Shown piece after piece: positions 43,981 through 54,100 of a stretch of DNA of 57,397 nucleotides; the stretch's first letter is position 1, and each line of letters opens with the position of its first letter. The position numbers were made by a program, and so were the translations under genes. The notes beneath the pieces are model-generated. The model made no database searches. It was not told the origin of the DNA and was given only the letters and a program-made list of their open reading frames with translations. This DNA comes from Flavobacterium sp. UBA7665 (GTDB taxonomy: Bacteria; Bacteroidota; Bacteroidia; Flavobacteriales; Flavobacteriaceae), in the NCBI GenBank assembly GCA_002483285.1, contig DLHP01000012.1, positions 175-57,571 of the forward strand. Reading direction: 5' to 3'.

Positions 43981-45239
43981 TATTTTCCGCGGATGATGAT
44001 TACAGGGTCTATCTTGCTGGCCTTACGCGAAGGAAAATAGCCCGCGAGGTAGGTGGTGACGATGGAGAAAGTCAATCCAATCAGGTAAATCTTTGGATTG
44101 TAGTTGATGGGATAGGTAGTGATGGCTGGTAAAGATGCCGTATTGAACGGAATCTGGTCGATGATAGCCGATACGCCCAAGCCCAAACCAAGACCCACCA
44201 CACCGCCCACAATCCCGATAGTCGAGGCAATCATGATGAAAATGGCGTTGACATCTTTGCCCGAAAAGCCCGTGGCCTTTAGTATGGCAATAGAATCCAT
44301 CTTCTCATAAATCATCATGTTCAGGATGTTGTAGATGCCAAATCCCGCCACAATGAGCAAGGTGATGCCTACCGAGTAGGAGATCAGCGTCCTGATAAAA
44401 CTCCCTGTTTCGAACTGCGCGTTGGCCGTTTGGATGTCGATCGCATCCACCTGAAACAAGTCGGCGTATTCCCCAGCAAGCTTTGGTGCCAAAGTCACGT
44501 CGTGCAGTTTGACCTGGATATCGGTAATGTACGCTGCCGATTCGCCCAACAACCGTTGTGTGGTGCCCAATGAACAATAACTTTGTACATTGTCGATGTC
44601 GCGCAGACCCGATTGGAAAAAACCGACGACTTTTAATGGTACTTGCTCTCCTTTAGAAGTGGTGACCTGAATGACATCGCCCAATTGTACGAGCATCTTT
44701 TGACTTACTCCGACACCCAGGATAATGCTGTTGGGTGTATTTTGGAGGTCGAGATAATTGCCCGCTATTACATAATCCTTGAATTGAAACAAGCGGTTTT
44801 CCTGCGCCACATCGACACCATCGATTATCCCATTGATGTCGAGCATGCCCACATTGTAAAATACTTGCGCGTTGATTTTAGGAGCCACACCAACCACCTG
44901 CGGATCTTGTCTCAAGGCCTGCATGATTCCCGCGGCATTGTACAGTTCCAGCCGTTCGTTCTTTGGCTTTACAGAATAGACAAAATTATGGTGATTGCCG
45001 AATTGCTCCGAGCCGTCAATGGGTTGCCGTAACGAAGGCTTAATCTCTTTATACAGCCGGATGTGCGCCGTGCGGTTCAGGATGAGCCCGTCGAGCAAGT
45101 CGTTAAGGCCAGACATAAAACCCAATAACGCCACGAACATGGTGATGCTAAAAGTCACACCCACAGCCGCCACGAGGGTTTGTCTCCAGCGCGCCATGAG
45201 CAGGGCAAACGAAATGCGGGCAATGAGTTTTAGGTTCAT
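43980..45239 (-). CDS. MacB/FtsX-type ABC transporter permease, second pump
   Basis: A 419-aa inner membrane permease with an N-terminal helix (TLVAAVGVTFSITMFVALLGFMSGL), a periplasmic MacB_PCD domain, and three C-terminal helices (LISYSVGITLLIVAGFGIYNILNMMIYEKMDSIAILKATGF ... IVGGVVGLGLGLGVSAI ... IVTTYLAGYFPSRKASKIDPV). Overlaps the adaptor gene by 4 bases and the ATPase gene by 1 base. Paralogue of the permease at 30899. This operon has no TolC gene of its own, so it may share the channel encoded at 28437 or one elsewhere. Confidence 0.88.
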   Translation of the reverse strand: MNLKLIARISFALLMARWRQTLVAAVGVTFSITMFVALLGFMSGLNDLLDGLILNRTAHIRLYKEIKPSLRQPIDGSEQFGNHHNFVYSVKPKNERLELYNAAGIMQALRQDPQVVGVAPKINAQVFYNVGMLDINGIIDGVDVAQENRLFQFKDYVIAGNYLDLQNTPNSIILGVGVSQKMLVQLGDVIQVTTSKGEQVPLKVVGFFQSGLRDIDNVQSYCSLGTTQRLLGESAAYITDIQVKLHDVTLAPKLAGEYADLFQVDAIDIQTANAQFETGSFIRTLISYSVGITLLIVAGFGIYNILNMMIYEKMDSIAILKATGFSGKDVNAIFIMIASTIGIVGGVVGLGLGLGVSAIIDQIPFNTASLPAITTYPINYNPKIYLIGLTFSIVTTYLAGYFPSRKASKIDPVIIIRGK

Positions 45240-46315
45240 GGTGTAGGCGGAATCAGTTCGTCGGATTGGGTAATGCCTGATAGGATTTCTATTTTCTGGT
45301 AATCCCTTAGCCCAGTTTTAACGATGACTTTCTCTCCGTTGCTTTTGGTTACCATAGAATCGCCCTGGACGTAGTTTCTCGGTACCAGTAGTGCCTTGGG
45401 TTTAGCAGACAAGACAATGTTGGCCTCGAACGAGATGTTGGGGTAGAGCCGCGCTGGCGGGTTCTGGAATTCGGCTTCGACCAGAAAAGTTCGGCTTCGC
45501 TCATTCATGAACGGGTTGATTTTGGTCACTGTCGCCCGAAACACTTTTCCTTTGTAGCCATCCAAAGTGACCAGTACCCCCAAACCTTTATTTACCTTGA
45601 AAATATCGTACTCGTCTACCTGCATTTCTAGTATAAATTTGCTGGCATGTCCAATGGTGGCCAACGCCATTTGCGGGTTTACGATTTCTCCTTTCTTTCT
45701 ATCGATTCGGTAAACCATACCCTCCATTTCACTCCTGAGCAAGTAGTCTTCCGTGAGTTTGCCCGAGATTTGCAGGTTTTTTTTGGATTGGGCGGCGTTA
45801 AATACCAACTGGCGTTTGAGGTCGTTATAAGCTACCACCGCCGAAACATAAGCCGTCTTAGCGTTTTGGTAGGCAAGCGCTTGTTGTTCCAGCGCCACTT
45901 TAGAACCGATTTGCTGCTGCCACAGGTTTTTCTGCCTGAAGTACATCAATGAGTCGTGCAGCATCTTGTTGCGAGACAAATCGGTAAGGAGTTTCGCTTC
46001 CTTTAACTTGCCTCGATTGGCGGGAATATCTGCTAAGTTTGCTGCAAGCGCGGCGTTTTCCTGATTAAGACGTTGTACTTTATTGCTTATGGAGACGATT
46101 GGTTCTCCTTTTTTTACAATGTCGCCTTCGGATACATAAACAGAGTCAATGATACCGTTTACGGGCGCGAATGCCTCGTACTGGTTTTTGCTTTTGAGGT
46201 TCCCCGACGCGTAAATAGATTCGGAGATGGGCGCAACAGTGGGATTAATACTGGTCACTTTGTCTTTACAAGCCAAAAAGAGCAGGAGCAGGCACAAAAG
46301 AGTTAATCGCTTCAT
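45236..46315 (-). CDS. HlyD/MacA-like adaptor lipoprotein, second pump
   Basis: A 359-aa lipoprotein (MKRLTLLCLLLLFLACKDK, Cys16). It has barrel-sandwich halves (YASGNLKSKNQYEAFAPVNGIIDSVYVSEGDIVKKGE ... RSEMEGMVYRIDRKKGEIVNPQ), an intervening coiled coil (about 85-190) and C-terminal beta domains. First gene of the minus-strand pump operon. It matches the adaptor at 29750 in layout but is more divergent than the ATPases. No TATAA-21-TATAA operator is visible upstream, so its regulation differs from the first pump. Confidence 0.85.
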   Translation of the reverse strand: MKRLTLLCLLLLFLACKDKVTSINPTVAPISESIYASGNLKSKNQYEAFAPVNGIIDSVYVSEGDIVKKGEPIVSISNKVQRLNQENAALAANLADIPANRGKLKEAKLLTDLSRNKMLHDSLMYFRQKNLWQQQIGSKVALEQQALAYQNAKTAYVSAVVAYNDLKRQLVFNAAQSKKNLQISGKLTEDYLLRSEMEGMVYRIDRKKGEIVNPQMALATIGHASKFILEMQVDEYDIFKVNKGLGVLVTLDGYKGKVFRATVTKINPFMNERSRTFLVEAEFQNPPARLYPNISFEANIVLSAKPKALLVPRNYVQGDSMVTKSNGEKVIVKTGLRDYQKIEILSGITQSDELIPPTP

Positions 46316-46471
46316 AGCGTAAAGGTATTCTTAACATGGCTCTTAAAGAATGATATTTGTCATTAGTTTTTGATAAGGCTGGCCGAAGGGATAGTTTTCA
46401 ACAAAAATCAGTAAATTAACGTCATAATAAAACACCCGATAGCACCGGGATTGTTGTTAAAATGTTCTACT

Positions 46472-47092
46472 ATGAAGAAAATCACATTATTGTTGCTGTT
46501 TGCCCTAGGCATAGTGGCTCAAGCGCAAGCCCAGAAGTTTAAAAATAAAGCCCATCTAGAGGAGTTAGTTACCATTATGCAGGGAAATTACTCGTCTTAT
46601 AAGCAGTCGGTTGCCGACACCAGCTATTTCAGCATCTCCTTAAAGATGGTTCCCATCTGGAAAAACAAAGGGCATTATCTATACGTCGAACAAGCGCTTA
46701 GTAAGAAGCAGGACAAGCCTTATCGGGTCAGGATTTATAAAATCAGCCAACGCAATGAACAGGAATTTGTGAGCGAAATCTACACCCTAAAAAATGAAAA
46801 GGACTGGATAGGAAAATGGAATACACCCGACGCGTTTGCCAATCTTTCTGAGGAAGACATAGAATTAAAACCCGGTTGTGAGGTAGTATTGCAGCGGATT
46901 CGAAAAAATGAATTTGCCGGACAAACAGGAATTAAAACCTGCCCAAGCGAGTTGCGTGGTGCTTCTTATGCCACTTCAAAAGTCACGGTTTCTGAAACCC
47001 AAATTTTATCGTGGGATCAAGGTTTTGATAAAGACGAGAAGCAAGTGTGGGGAGCCGTAAAAGCAGGTTATATTTTCGACAAGATTCCTTGA
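46472..47092 (+). CDS. CpcT/CpeT-like secreted protein (DUF1001)
   Basis: A ~206-aa protein with a signal peptide (MKKITLLLLFALGIVAQAQAQ) and a body matching the CpcT/CpeT family: MQGNYSSYKQSVADTSYFSISLKMVPIWKNKGHYLYVEQAL, YRVRIYKI, SEIYTLKNEKDWIGKW, GCEVVLQRI, CPSELRGASYATSKVTV and SWDQGFDKDEKQVWGAVKAGYIF. The name-giving members are phycobilin lyases of cyanobacteria, but many Bacteroidota carry exported relatives with no known pigment. Here it is a single gene, divergent from the pump operon. ATG 46472 chosen; an in-frame ATG at 46451 would precede the signal peptide. Confidence 0.8.
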   Translation: MKKITLLLLFALGIVAQAQAQKFKNKAHLEELVTIMQGNYSSYKQSVADTSYFSISLKMVPIWKNKGHYLYVEQALSKKQDKPYRVRIYKISQRNEQEFVSEIYTLKNEKDWIGKWNTPDAFANLSEEDIELKPGCEVVLQRIRKNEFAGQTGIKTCPSELRGASYATSKVTVSETQILSWDQGFDKDEKQVWGAVKAGYIFDKIP

Positions 47093-47266
47093 ATTATATT
47101 TTGTTTAATCAATTTCAAATAAAATTAAACAAAAATACACAAATAGCTGGAATTCAGTTATTTTGTAAATTGAACAACGGTTAATAATTCTACGCCTGAC
47201 TGTTAAATCTATTGTAAACGGTTAGGTCTCGGTTTAATTTTAGGTATCAAACTTAAAATTTAAACC

Positions 47267-49654
47267 ATGAAAAGAATTACAAAATTACTAGTGATTGCTA
47301 TTGCCATGCTCTTCTATGGCAATGTAAAGGCACAAGATGCCCGGATCCAGGTGATCCACAACTGCGCCGACTTGGCTGCAGCAACCGTAGACGTGTACGT
47401 GAACGGAACAATCCTTCTCAACGACTTTGCTTTCAGGACGGCCACGCCCTTTGTAACGGTACCGGCAGGAGTGAGCTTGAGTATCGACGTAGCACCGGGC
47501 AACAGTACCTCGAGCGCACAGAGTATCTACAACCTGACCACTACGCTCGCGGCCGATGAGACCTATGTGATTGTGGCCGACGGTATCGTAAGCGCCAGCG
47601 GTTACACGCCATCACAACCGTTCCAACTCTCTGTTTTTGCACAGGGCAGGGAAGCGTCGGCTAATGCCGGCAACACCGATATTTTGGTACACCACGGTGC
47701 TACCGACGCGCCTACTGTGGATGTTGTTGAAACCAGCGTGCCGGCAGGAACCATCGTCAATGACATTTCCTATCCTTCGTTTACCTCAGGCTACCTAGAA
47801 TTGCCTACCGCTGATTACAGCCTCAATGTAACGGATGCTTCGGGAGCTACAGTGGTGGCTTCGTATGCAGCGCCATTGCAAACCCTCGGCTTACAGGGAG
47901 AAGCCTTGACGGTATTGGCCAGCGGATTCCTGGATCCATCACAGAACAGCAATGGCCCAGCCTTTGGTTTATGGGTGGCATTGGCCAGCGGCGGCAATTT
48001 GATTCCGTTGCCACAAGTGACCACCGCCCGAATCCAGGTGATTCACAATTGCGCCGATTTGGCTGCAGCAACCGTAGACGTGTACGTGAACGGGACAATC
48101 CTGCTCGACGACTTTGCCTTCAGGACTGCCACGCCTTTTGTAACGGTACCGGCAGGAGTGAGCTTGAGTATCGATGTGGCACCGGGCAACAGTACCTCGA
48201 GTGCACAAAGTATCTACAACCTGACCACCACGCTCGCCTCCGATGAAACCTATGTGATCGTGGCCGACGGTATTGTAAGCGCCAGCGGCTATACGCCATC
48301 ACAACCTTTCCAACTCTCTGTCTTTGCACAGGGCAGGGAAGCGTCGGCAAATGCAGGCAACACCGATATCTTGGTACACCACGGTGCTACCGACGCGCCT
48401 ACTGTTGATGTTGTTGAAACCAGCGTACCGGCAGGCACCATCGTCAACAACATTTCCTATCCTTCGTTTACCTCAAGCTACCTTGAGTTACCTACCGCCG
48501 ATTACAGCCTGAATGTAACGGATGCTTCGGGAGCTACAGTGGTGGCTTCGTATGCGGCACCATTGCAAACCCTCGGCTTGCAGGGAGCGGCCTTGACGGT
48601 ATTGGCCAGCGGATTCCTGGATCCATCACAGAACAGCAATGGCCCAGCGTTTGGTTTATGGGTGGCATTGGCCAGCGGCGGCAATTTGATTCCGTTGCCA
48701 CAAGTGACCACCGCCCGGATCCAGGTGATCCACAACTGCGCCGACTTGGCTGCAGCAACCGTAGACGTGTACGTAAACGGGACAATCCTTCTCAACGACT
48801 TTGCTTTCAGGACAGCCACGCCTTTTGTAACGGTACCGGCAGGAGTGAGCCTGAGCGTCGACGTTGCACCGGGCAACAGTACCTCAAGCGCGCAAAGTAT
48901 CTACAACTTAACTACTACGCTCGCGGCCGGTGAGACTTATGTAATCGTGGCCGACGGTATTGTAAGCGCTAGTGGCTACACACCATCGCAACCGTTCCAA
49001 CTCTCTGTTTTTGCCCAAGGCAGGGAAGCGTCGGCTAATGCGGGCAACACCGATATTTTGGTGCACCACGGCGCTACCGACGCGCCTACTGTGGATGTTG
49101 TTGAAACAAGCGTACCGGCGGGAACCATCGTCAATGACATTTCCTATCCTTCGTTTTCCTCAAGCTACCTTGAGTTACCTACCGCCGATTACAGCCTGAA
49201 TGTAACGGATGCTTCGGGAGCTACAGTGGTGGCTTCATATGCAGCGCCACTTCAAACCCTCGGCTTGCAGGGAGAAGCCTTGACGGTATTGGCCAGCGGA
49301 TTCTTAGATCCATCACAGAACAGCAACGGCCCGGCCTTTGGTTTATGGGTGGCATTGGCCAGCGGCGGTAATTTGATTCCGTTGCCTACAATCCCATTGG
49401 CAACTAATCAATTTGCACAAGATCAAGTGCGCGTTTACCCCAATCCGGTATCTGGAATCCTGACTGTCGATTTGCCACAGGACCACCGCACCGCTTCTGC
49501 GACCGTTATCGATAGCAACGGAAGAACCTTGATGCAAATAGACCAGATGGTTTCTAAACAAATCTCTTTTGAAGGTTTGGCCGAAGGGATTTACCTGTTG
49601 AACCTCAAAGTGAACAATACAGAAGTGACCAAAAAGATTGCGGTAGCCAGATAA
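47267..49654 (+). CDS. DUF4397 repeat protein secreted by T9SS
   Basis: A 795-aa surface or secreted protein. It has a signal peptide (about 1-23), then three almost identical 229-residue units, each made of two DUF4397-type Ig-like beta halves (ARIQVIHNCADLAAATVDVYVNG ... TDILVHHGATDAPTVDVVETSV), then a T9SS sorting domain (VRVYPNPVSGILTVDLP ... KIAVAR). The repeats are nearly identical at DNA level, which points to recent duplication or gene conversion. Probably a cell-surface adhesin-like or scaffold protein. It is followed by its own terminator (49717-49744). Confidence 0.88.
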   Translation: MKRITKLLVIAIAMLFYGNVKAQDARIQVIHNCADLAAATVDVYVNGTILLNDFAFRTATPFVTVPAGVSLSIDVAPGNSTSSAQSIYNLTTTLAADETYVIVADGIVSASGYTPSQPFQLSVFAQGREASANAGNTDILVHHGATDAPTVDVVETSVPAGTIVNDISYPSFTSGYLELPTADYSLNVTDASGATVVASYAAPLQTLGLQGEALTVLASGFLDPSQNSNGPAFGLWVALASGGNLIPLPQVTTARIQVIHNCADLAAATVDVYVNGTILLDDFAFRTATPFVTVPAGVSLSIDVAPGNSTSSAQSIYNLTTTLASDETYVIVADGIVSASGYTPSQPFQLSVFAQGREASANAGNTDILVHHGATDAPTVDVVETSVPAGTIVNNISYPSFTSSYLELPTADYSLNVTDASGATVVASYAAPLQTLGLQGAALTVLASGFLDPSQNSNGPAFGLWVALASGGNLIPLPQVTTARIQVIHNCADLAAATVDVYVNGTILLNDFAFRTATPFVTVPAGVSLSVDVAPGNSTSSAQSIYNLTTTLAAGETYVIVADGIVSASGYTPSQPFQLSVFAQGREASANAGNTDILVHHGATDAPTVDVVETSVPAGTIVNDISYPSFSSSYLELPTADYSLNVTDASGATVVASYAAPLQTLGLQGEALTVLASGFLDPSQNSNGPAFGLWVALASGGNLIPLPTIPLATNQFAQDQVRVYPNPVSGILTVDLPQDHRTASATVIDSNGRTLMQIDQMVSKQISFEGLAEGIYLLNLKVNNTEVTKKIAVAR
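47339..49399 (+). repeat. Three direct tandem 687-bp repeats
   Basis: GCCCGGATCCAGGTGAT (or GCCCGAATCC...) begins at 47339, 48026 and 48713, so the period is exactly 687 bp (229 codons). The third unit ends near 49399. Differences among units are mostly silent single-base changes. Confidence 0.95.
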
Positions 49655-49716
49655 TTTTTTGATTTAGCTAAAGATAGCCAGTTAACTCCATCGTGAGAAT
49701 CAGCGATGGTAGATTA

Positions 49717-49744
49717 AAGCCTTTCCCAACGGAAAGGCTTTTTT
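49717..49744 (+). terminator. Rho-independent terminator of the DUF4397 gene
   Basis: AAGCCTTTCC (49717-49726) pairs with GGAAAGGCTT (49731-49740) around CAAC and is followed by a T run. Confidence 0.9.
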
Positions 49745-49927
49745 GATTAATTCAACGCCTCGCCTGCCATTTATGTTTTAAACCAATAAGCTTATGAAAT
49801 TCCCACAATATTTTCATTTCGCCCGTAAGGTCTTTTTTTTTTCGTTAGCTTTGGGATTGCACTTTCTCGAAAAATAACCAACAAACACCACCGGCAGTGT
49901 CTGCAAGAAAACAGCCCAATACTCAAC

Positions 49928-51154
49928 ATGATATTAATTGTAGATGATAAAAGGGAAAATATCCTGCCTTTAAAGAAGATACTCGAACTGCATAAGCTAG
50001 AGGCCGAAGAAGCTTTTTCGGGCGAAGAAGCGCTTAAAAAAACACTCCAAAAAAATTATTCGTTAATCATCCTCGACGTACAGATGCCAGGCATGGATGG
50101 CTTTGAAGTAGCTGAGGCTTTGGCAGGCAGCAGCCGTACGCGCGACATCCCGATTATTTTTCTTTCGGCCATCAACAAAGAGAAACGCTACATTACCAAA
50201 GGCTATGAATCGGGTGGCGTAGATTACATCACCAAACCCGCCGACCCAGACCTGTTTATCCTAAAGGTCAAAACCTTCCTCAAATTGTACCAGCAGCAAA
50301 ACGAGTTGCGCGACATCCGCGACTTACTGGCCAAGGAGATTGAAATCCGAAAGGATGCCCAGGAAAACCTCGAGGAAAAAGTAGCCTTGCGCACCAACGA
50401 ACTCCAGCAAAAAAACGAGGAACTCGAACTCAGCAACCACGAACTGCAACAGTTTGCGTGGGTGGTTTCGCATGACCTCAAGGAACCCATCCGCAAGATA
50501 GAAATCTTTGTCAAACTCTTGGGTGAGCGCTGCCTCAACGAAGAGCCCAACGGGCCTTACTATGTACGCAGAACGATTTTGGCTGCCGAACGCATGAACA
50601 GCCTGATCAACGATCTGCTTGCCTATTCGCGTTTGTCCTCGCCGGTAGAATCAGAAATTTGTGATCTCAACGAAATTGTTGAAGAAGTCAATACCGACCT
50701 AGAACATTTGTTTGAAGAAAAGGGAGGCATCATCCGCATACACGGCGAGTTGCCAAAGGTTGCCGGTGTACCGAGCCAATTGCGGCAGGTATTCCAGAAC
50801 CTAATCGGCAACGCACTCAAATTCGCCAAGTCCGACACCAAGCCCGAAATAGATGTCACATCCGAATACACCGAACGCTTGGAATTTAACGCTGCCGTCG
50901 TTAGCAAAGGAGCGTACCACCGCATCACCGTTAAAGACAACGGAATTGGTTTTGACCAGGATTACAAAGAGAAAATATTTACGCTTTTTCAGCGATTGCA
51001 TCACAAAGATGTGTATGAAGGCACCGGCATTGGGCTTTCTATCGCACGCAAGATTATAGAAAAACACCAAGGCCTCATCACGGGCGAAAGTGAAACAGGT
51101 CAGGGTGCTCGCTTTATCATTCTGCTTCCCGTAACAGAAAAACAAATTGTATGA
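49928..51154 (+). CDS. Receiver-histidine kinase hybrid (N-terminal REC, HisKA, HATPase)
   Basis: A 408-aa cytosolic kinase. The N-terminal receiver (1-120) has LIVDDKREN, the phosphoacceptor Asp in LIILDVQMPGMDG and a Lys in DYITKPADP. After a coiled coil (about 130-170) comes the HisKA motif SHDLKEPIRKIE and the HATPase domain (FQNLIGNALKFAK ... VKDNGIGF ... GTGIGLSIARKI). The layout resembles phytochrome-like and Hpt-free relay kinases used downstream of a hybrid sensor. Its stop overlaps the start of the 1180-aa hybrid kinase by 4 bases (ATGA), so it is the first gene of the signalling operon. Confidence 0.88.
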   Translation: MILIVDDKRENILPLKKILELHKLEAEEAFSGEEALKKTLQKNYSLIILDVQMPGMDGFEVAEALAGSSRTRDIPIIFLSAINKEKRYITKGYESGGVDYITKPADPDLFILKVKTFLKLYQQQNELRDIRDLLAKEIEIRKDAQENLEEKVALRTNELQQKNEELELSNHELQQFAWVVSHDLKEPIRKIEIFVKLLGERCLNEEPNGPYYVRRTILAAERMNSLINDLLAYSRLSSPVESEICDLNEIVEEVNTDLEHLFEEKGGIIRIHGELPKVAGVPSQLRQVFQNLIGNALKFAKSDTKPEIDVTSEYTERLEFNAAVVSKGAYHRITVKDNGIGFDQDYKEKIFTLFQRLHHKDVYEGTGIGLSIARKIIEKHQGLITGESETGQGARFIILLPVTEKQIV

Positions 51155-54100
51155 ACGCAAACGCGACCTTTAAGAGAAACCTCATTGTTAGTACGAGCGT
51201 TTCTGTCCTGATTCTAATCGTGAGCTCTACCGCTTCTTTTTTGAGTATTAAAAACCTGCTTGCAAGCAATGATTCGGTAAGACATACCAACCAAGTGATT
51301 TACAATCTCAATGAGGCGCAGTCCAATATTATCGATGCACAGACGACCGTTCGAGGATATTTGATAACGGGACGCGAAGATTTTCTCGGTCTGTACAAAC
51401 CGGCTCAATCCCGTGCCGAAATGATCCTTGAAACGCTAGAATCAACTACCTCCGACAATATCCAGCAGCAAATCACGCTAAGGAAAATCAAACCTTTGTC
51501 ATATACGTTTTTCAAGTATCTCGACCGACGGGTTGCTGACAAACGGGCCAACCGTGACGTTATGGCCGCCGATCTCCAGCAAGGCAAACAACTCACCGAC
51601 GAAATGCGTTTACTCTTTAAGCGTATGGAAGTCCGTGAAACTCAATTGTTAAAGGCGCGCACAGATGCGTCGGCTCGCTATGGCTCGTATACTTCTATTC
51701 TTATTGTTTCGGCTGCGTTGTTGGCCGTTATGATAAGTATCGTGTTTTTCATCAGGATACTCAGGGACTACCGCACCCGTTTAAAACTACAGTTAGAGTT
51801 GCAGGAAAAAGACCGCGAAACGGCAGAAAGAATCCGTGTGATCAGCAATATCGCCGCACAGATATCTTCTGGCAATTACGAAGTCAGGGTGGATGATGAC
51901 GAATCGGATGCACTGGGCAGCGTGGGCGGATCGCTCAACAACATGGCACAATCGCTGGACGAGACTTTTACCAAATTATCCGACAGTGAATGGCTGCAAT
52001 CGGGTGTGGCCCAACTCAACAATGCCATGCTCGGCGAGAAAAGCGTCGAGGAACTGGCCCAGGTTACGATGGAATTCCTCGCGCAATACACCAACAGCCA
52101 ATCGGGCGTGCTTTATCTATTGCAAGACAAAGGCTTGCTGCTAACGGCGGGTTACAGTTATGACAGCCGCAACTTGCGCGAACAGCTCATTGTTGGCGAA
52201 GGGCTTTCGGGTCAGGCTTTCGCTTCGGGCAAAATGCTCGAATTGGAGATGCCCGAGAATGACAGCATTAAAATATCCTACGCACTTGGCGAAGCCAAAC
52301 CTGGACATGTGATTGCGTTGCCTTTGAACGACAATGGCGTAGTAGGCGTGATTGAGCTGGCTACAGTTGCCAAATTTGGTGCGCGTGAACGTGCATTTTT
52401 TGAGGCGGTTTCCAACAACATCGGGATTTCATTCCGCGCAGCGCAAAGTCGCGCCCGCATCCAGGAATTGCTTGAGGAAACCCAATCGCAGTCAGAGGAA
52501 TTGCGCGCCCAGCACACCGAGCTCGAAAGCATGAATGCCGAACTCGAGGCGCAGACCGAAAAACTGCAAGCCTCAGAAGAAGAACTCCGGGTACAACAAG
52601 AAGAACTCCAGCAAACCAACGAAGAACTCAACGAACGCAGCGTATTGCTCGAGGAACAAAACCTCGAAATCCAAAAGAAGTCAGAAGCACTCGAACTTTC
52701 TACGCGCTACAAGTCTGAATTCCTGGCCAATATGTCGCATGAATTGCGTACGCCATTAAACTCGATTTTATTGTTGAGCCGATTGCTTGGCGAGAACAAT
52801 GATAAGAACCTTTCGGAGGAACAGGTAGAATTTGCCCGCGTGATCCAAAGTTCGGGCAACGGACTGCTTGGCCTGATCGATGAAATCCTCGATTTGTCAA
52901 AAATCGAAGCCGGTAAAATGGAACTCGAAATCCTCGAAGTACCGCTACAGGACATCGCTAGCGGCATCAACGGACTGTTTGCCCAAGTGGCCAAGGAAAA
53001 GGACATCACGTTTGCCATCGATGCCAAAAACGCACCGCTTGTGATCAAAACCGACCGTATGCGCCTCGAGCAAATCCTCAAAAACCTCATTTCGAATGCT
53101 ATTAAGTTTACCAGTCAAGGATCGGTAACACTATTAATTACCAAGTCGGGAATCGATGGACAATTGCTGGACTTTGCTGTGAAAGATACGGGTATCGGTA
53201 TTGCCAAAGAACAACAGCCGTTGGTTTTTGAAGCCTTCCAACAAGCCGACGGTTCTACCAAACGCAAATACGGCGGCACCGGCCTCGGACTGTCGATCAG
53301 CCGTGAACTGGCGCGTTTGCTCAAAGGTGAAATTACCTTAGAAAGCGAACCCGGCAAAGGCAGCACGTTCACACTGACCATCCCCGTATCGGCCTCGACG
53401 ATTGGAGCTGTCGCAAAAGAAGAACCCAAACCAACCACGACGCGAGCTGTTGCCGATACACAATACATCAGCGAGACCATTCCAGAATCGGTATCAGACG
53501 ACCGCAACACGATTGTGGCCGGTGACAAGACGATGCTGATTGTAGAGGATGATACCAATTTTGCAAAGGCATTGCTTGAGTTTACCCGGGAACGCGGTTA
53601 CAAAGGCGTGGTGACGGTTCGCGGCGACGAGGCTTTCAATCTTGCGGTGAACTACAAACCCATCGGCGTTTTGCTCGACATCCAATTGCCGATTAAATCG
53701 GGTTGGGAAGTCATGGAAGAACTCAAATCGAATGCCATTACACGCCATATTCCGGTGCACATCATGTCGTCGCACAAGCTGCGGCAGGAGAGCATGCTCA
53801 AGGGCGCGGTGAATTTCCTTGACAAACCGGTGGCTTACGAGCAAATTCCAGAGGTATTCAGGCGTATTGAGCAGATCCTGAACCAGGAATCGCAAAAGGT
53901 ACTCATCATAGAAGACAACTCCAAGCACGCCGAGGCGCTGTCGTTCTTTCTAGAAAACAACAACATCCGCTCGCAAATCTCGAGTGATATTTCTAAAGGC
54001 GTAGAAACCCTGCAAAAAGACGGGATCAATTGTGTCATTCTCGACATGGGCATTCCAGACAAACAAGCTTATGACTTGTTAGAGGGCATGAAAAAATCGG

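Noticed and set aside
47815..48933. Several 60-124-aa open frames inside the DUF4397 gene
   Set aside because: They are other-frame shadows repeated with the 687-bp period; only the 795-aa frame has a signal peptide and sorting domain.
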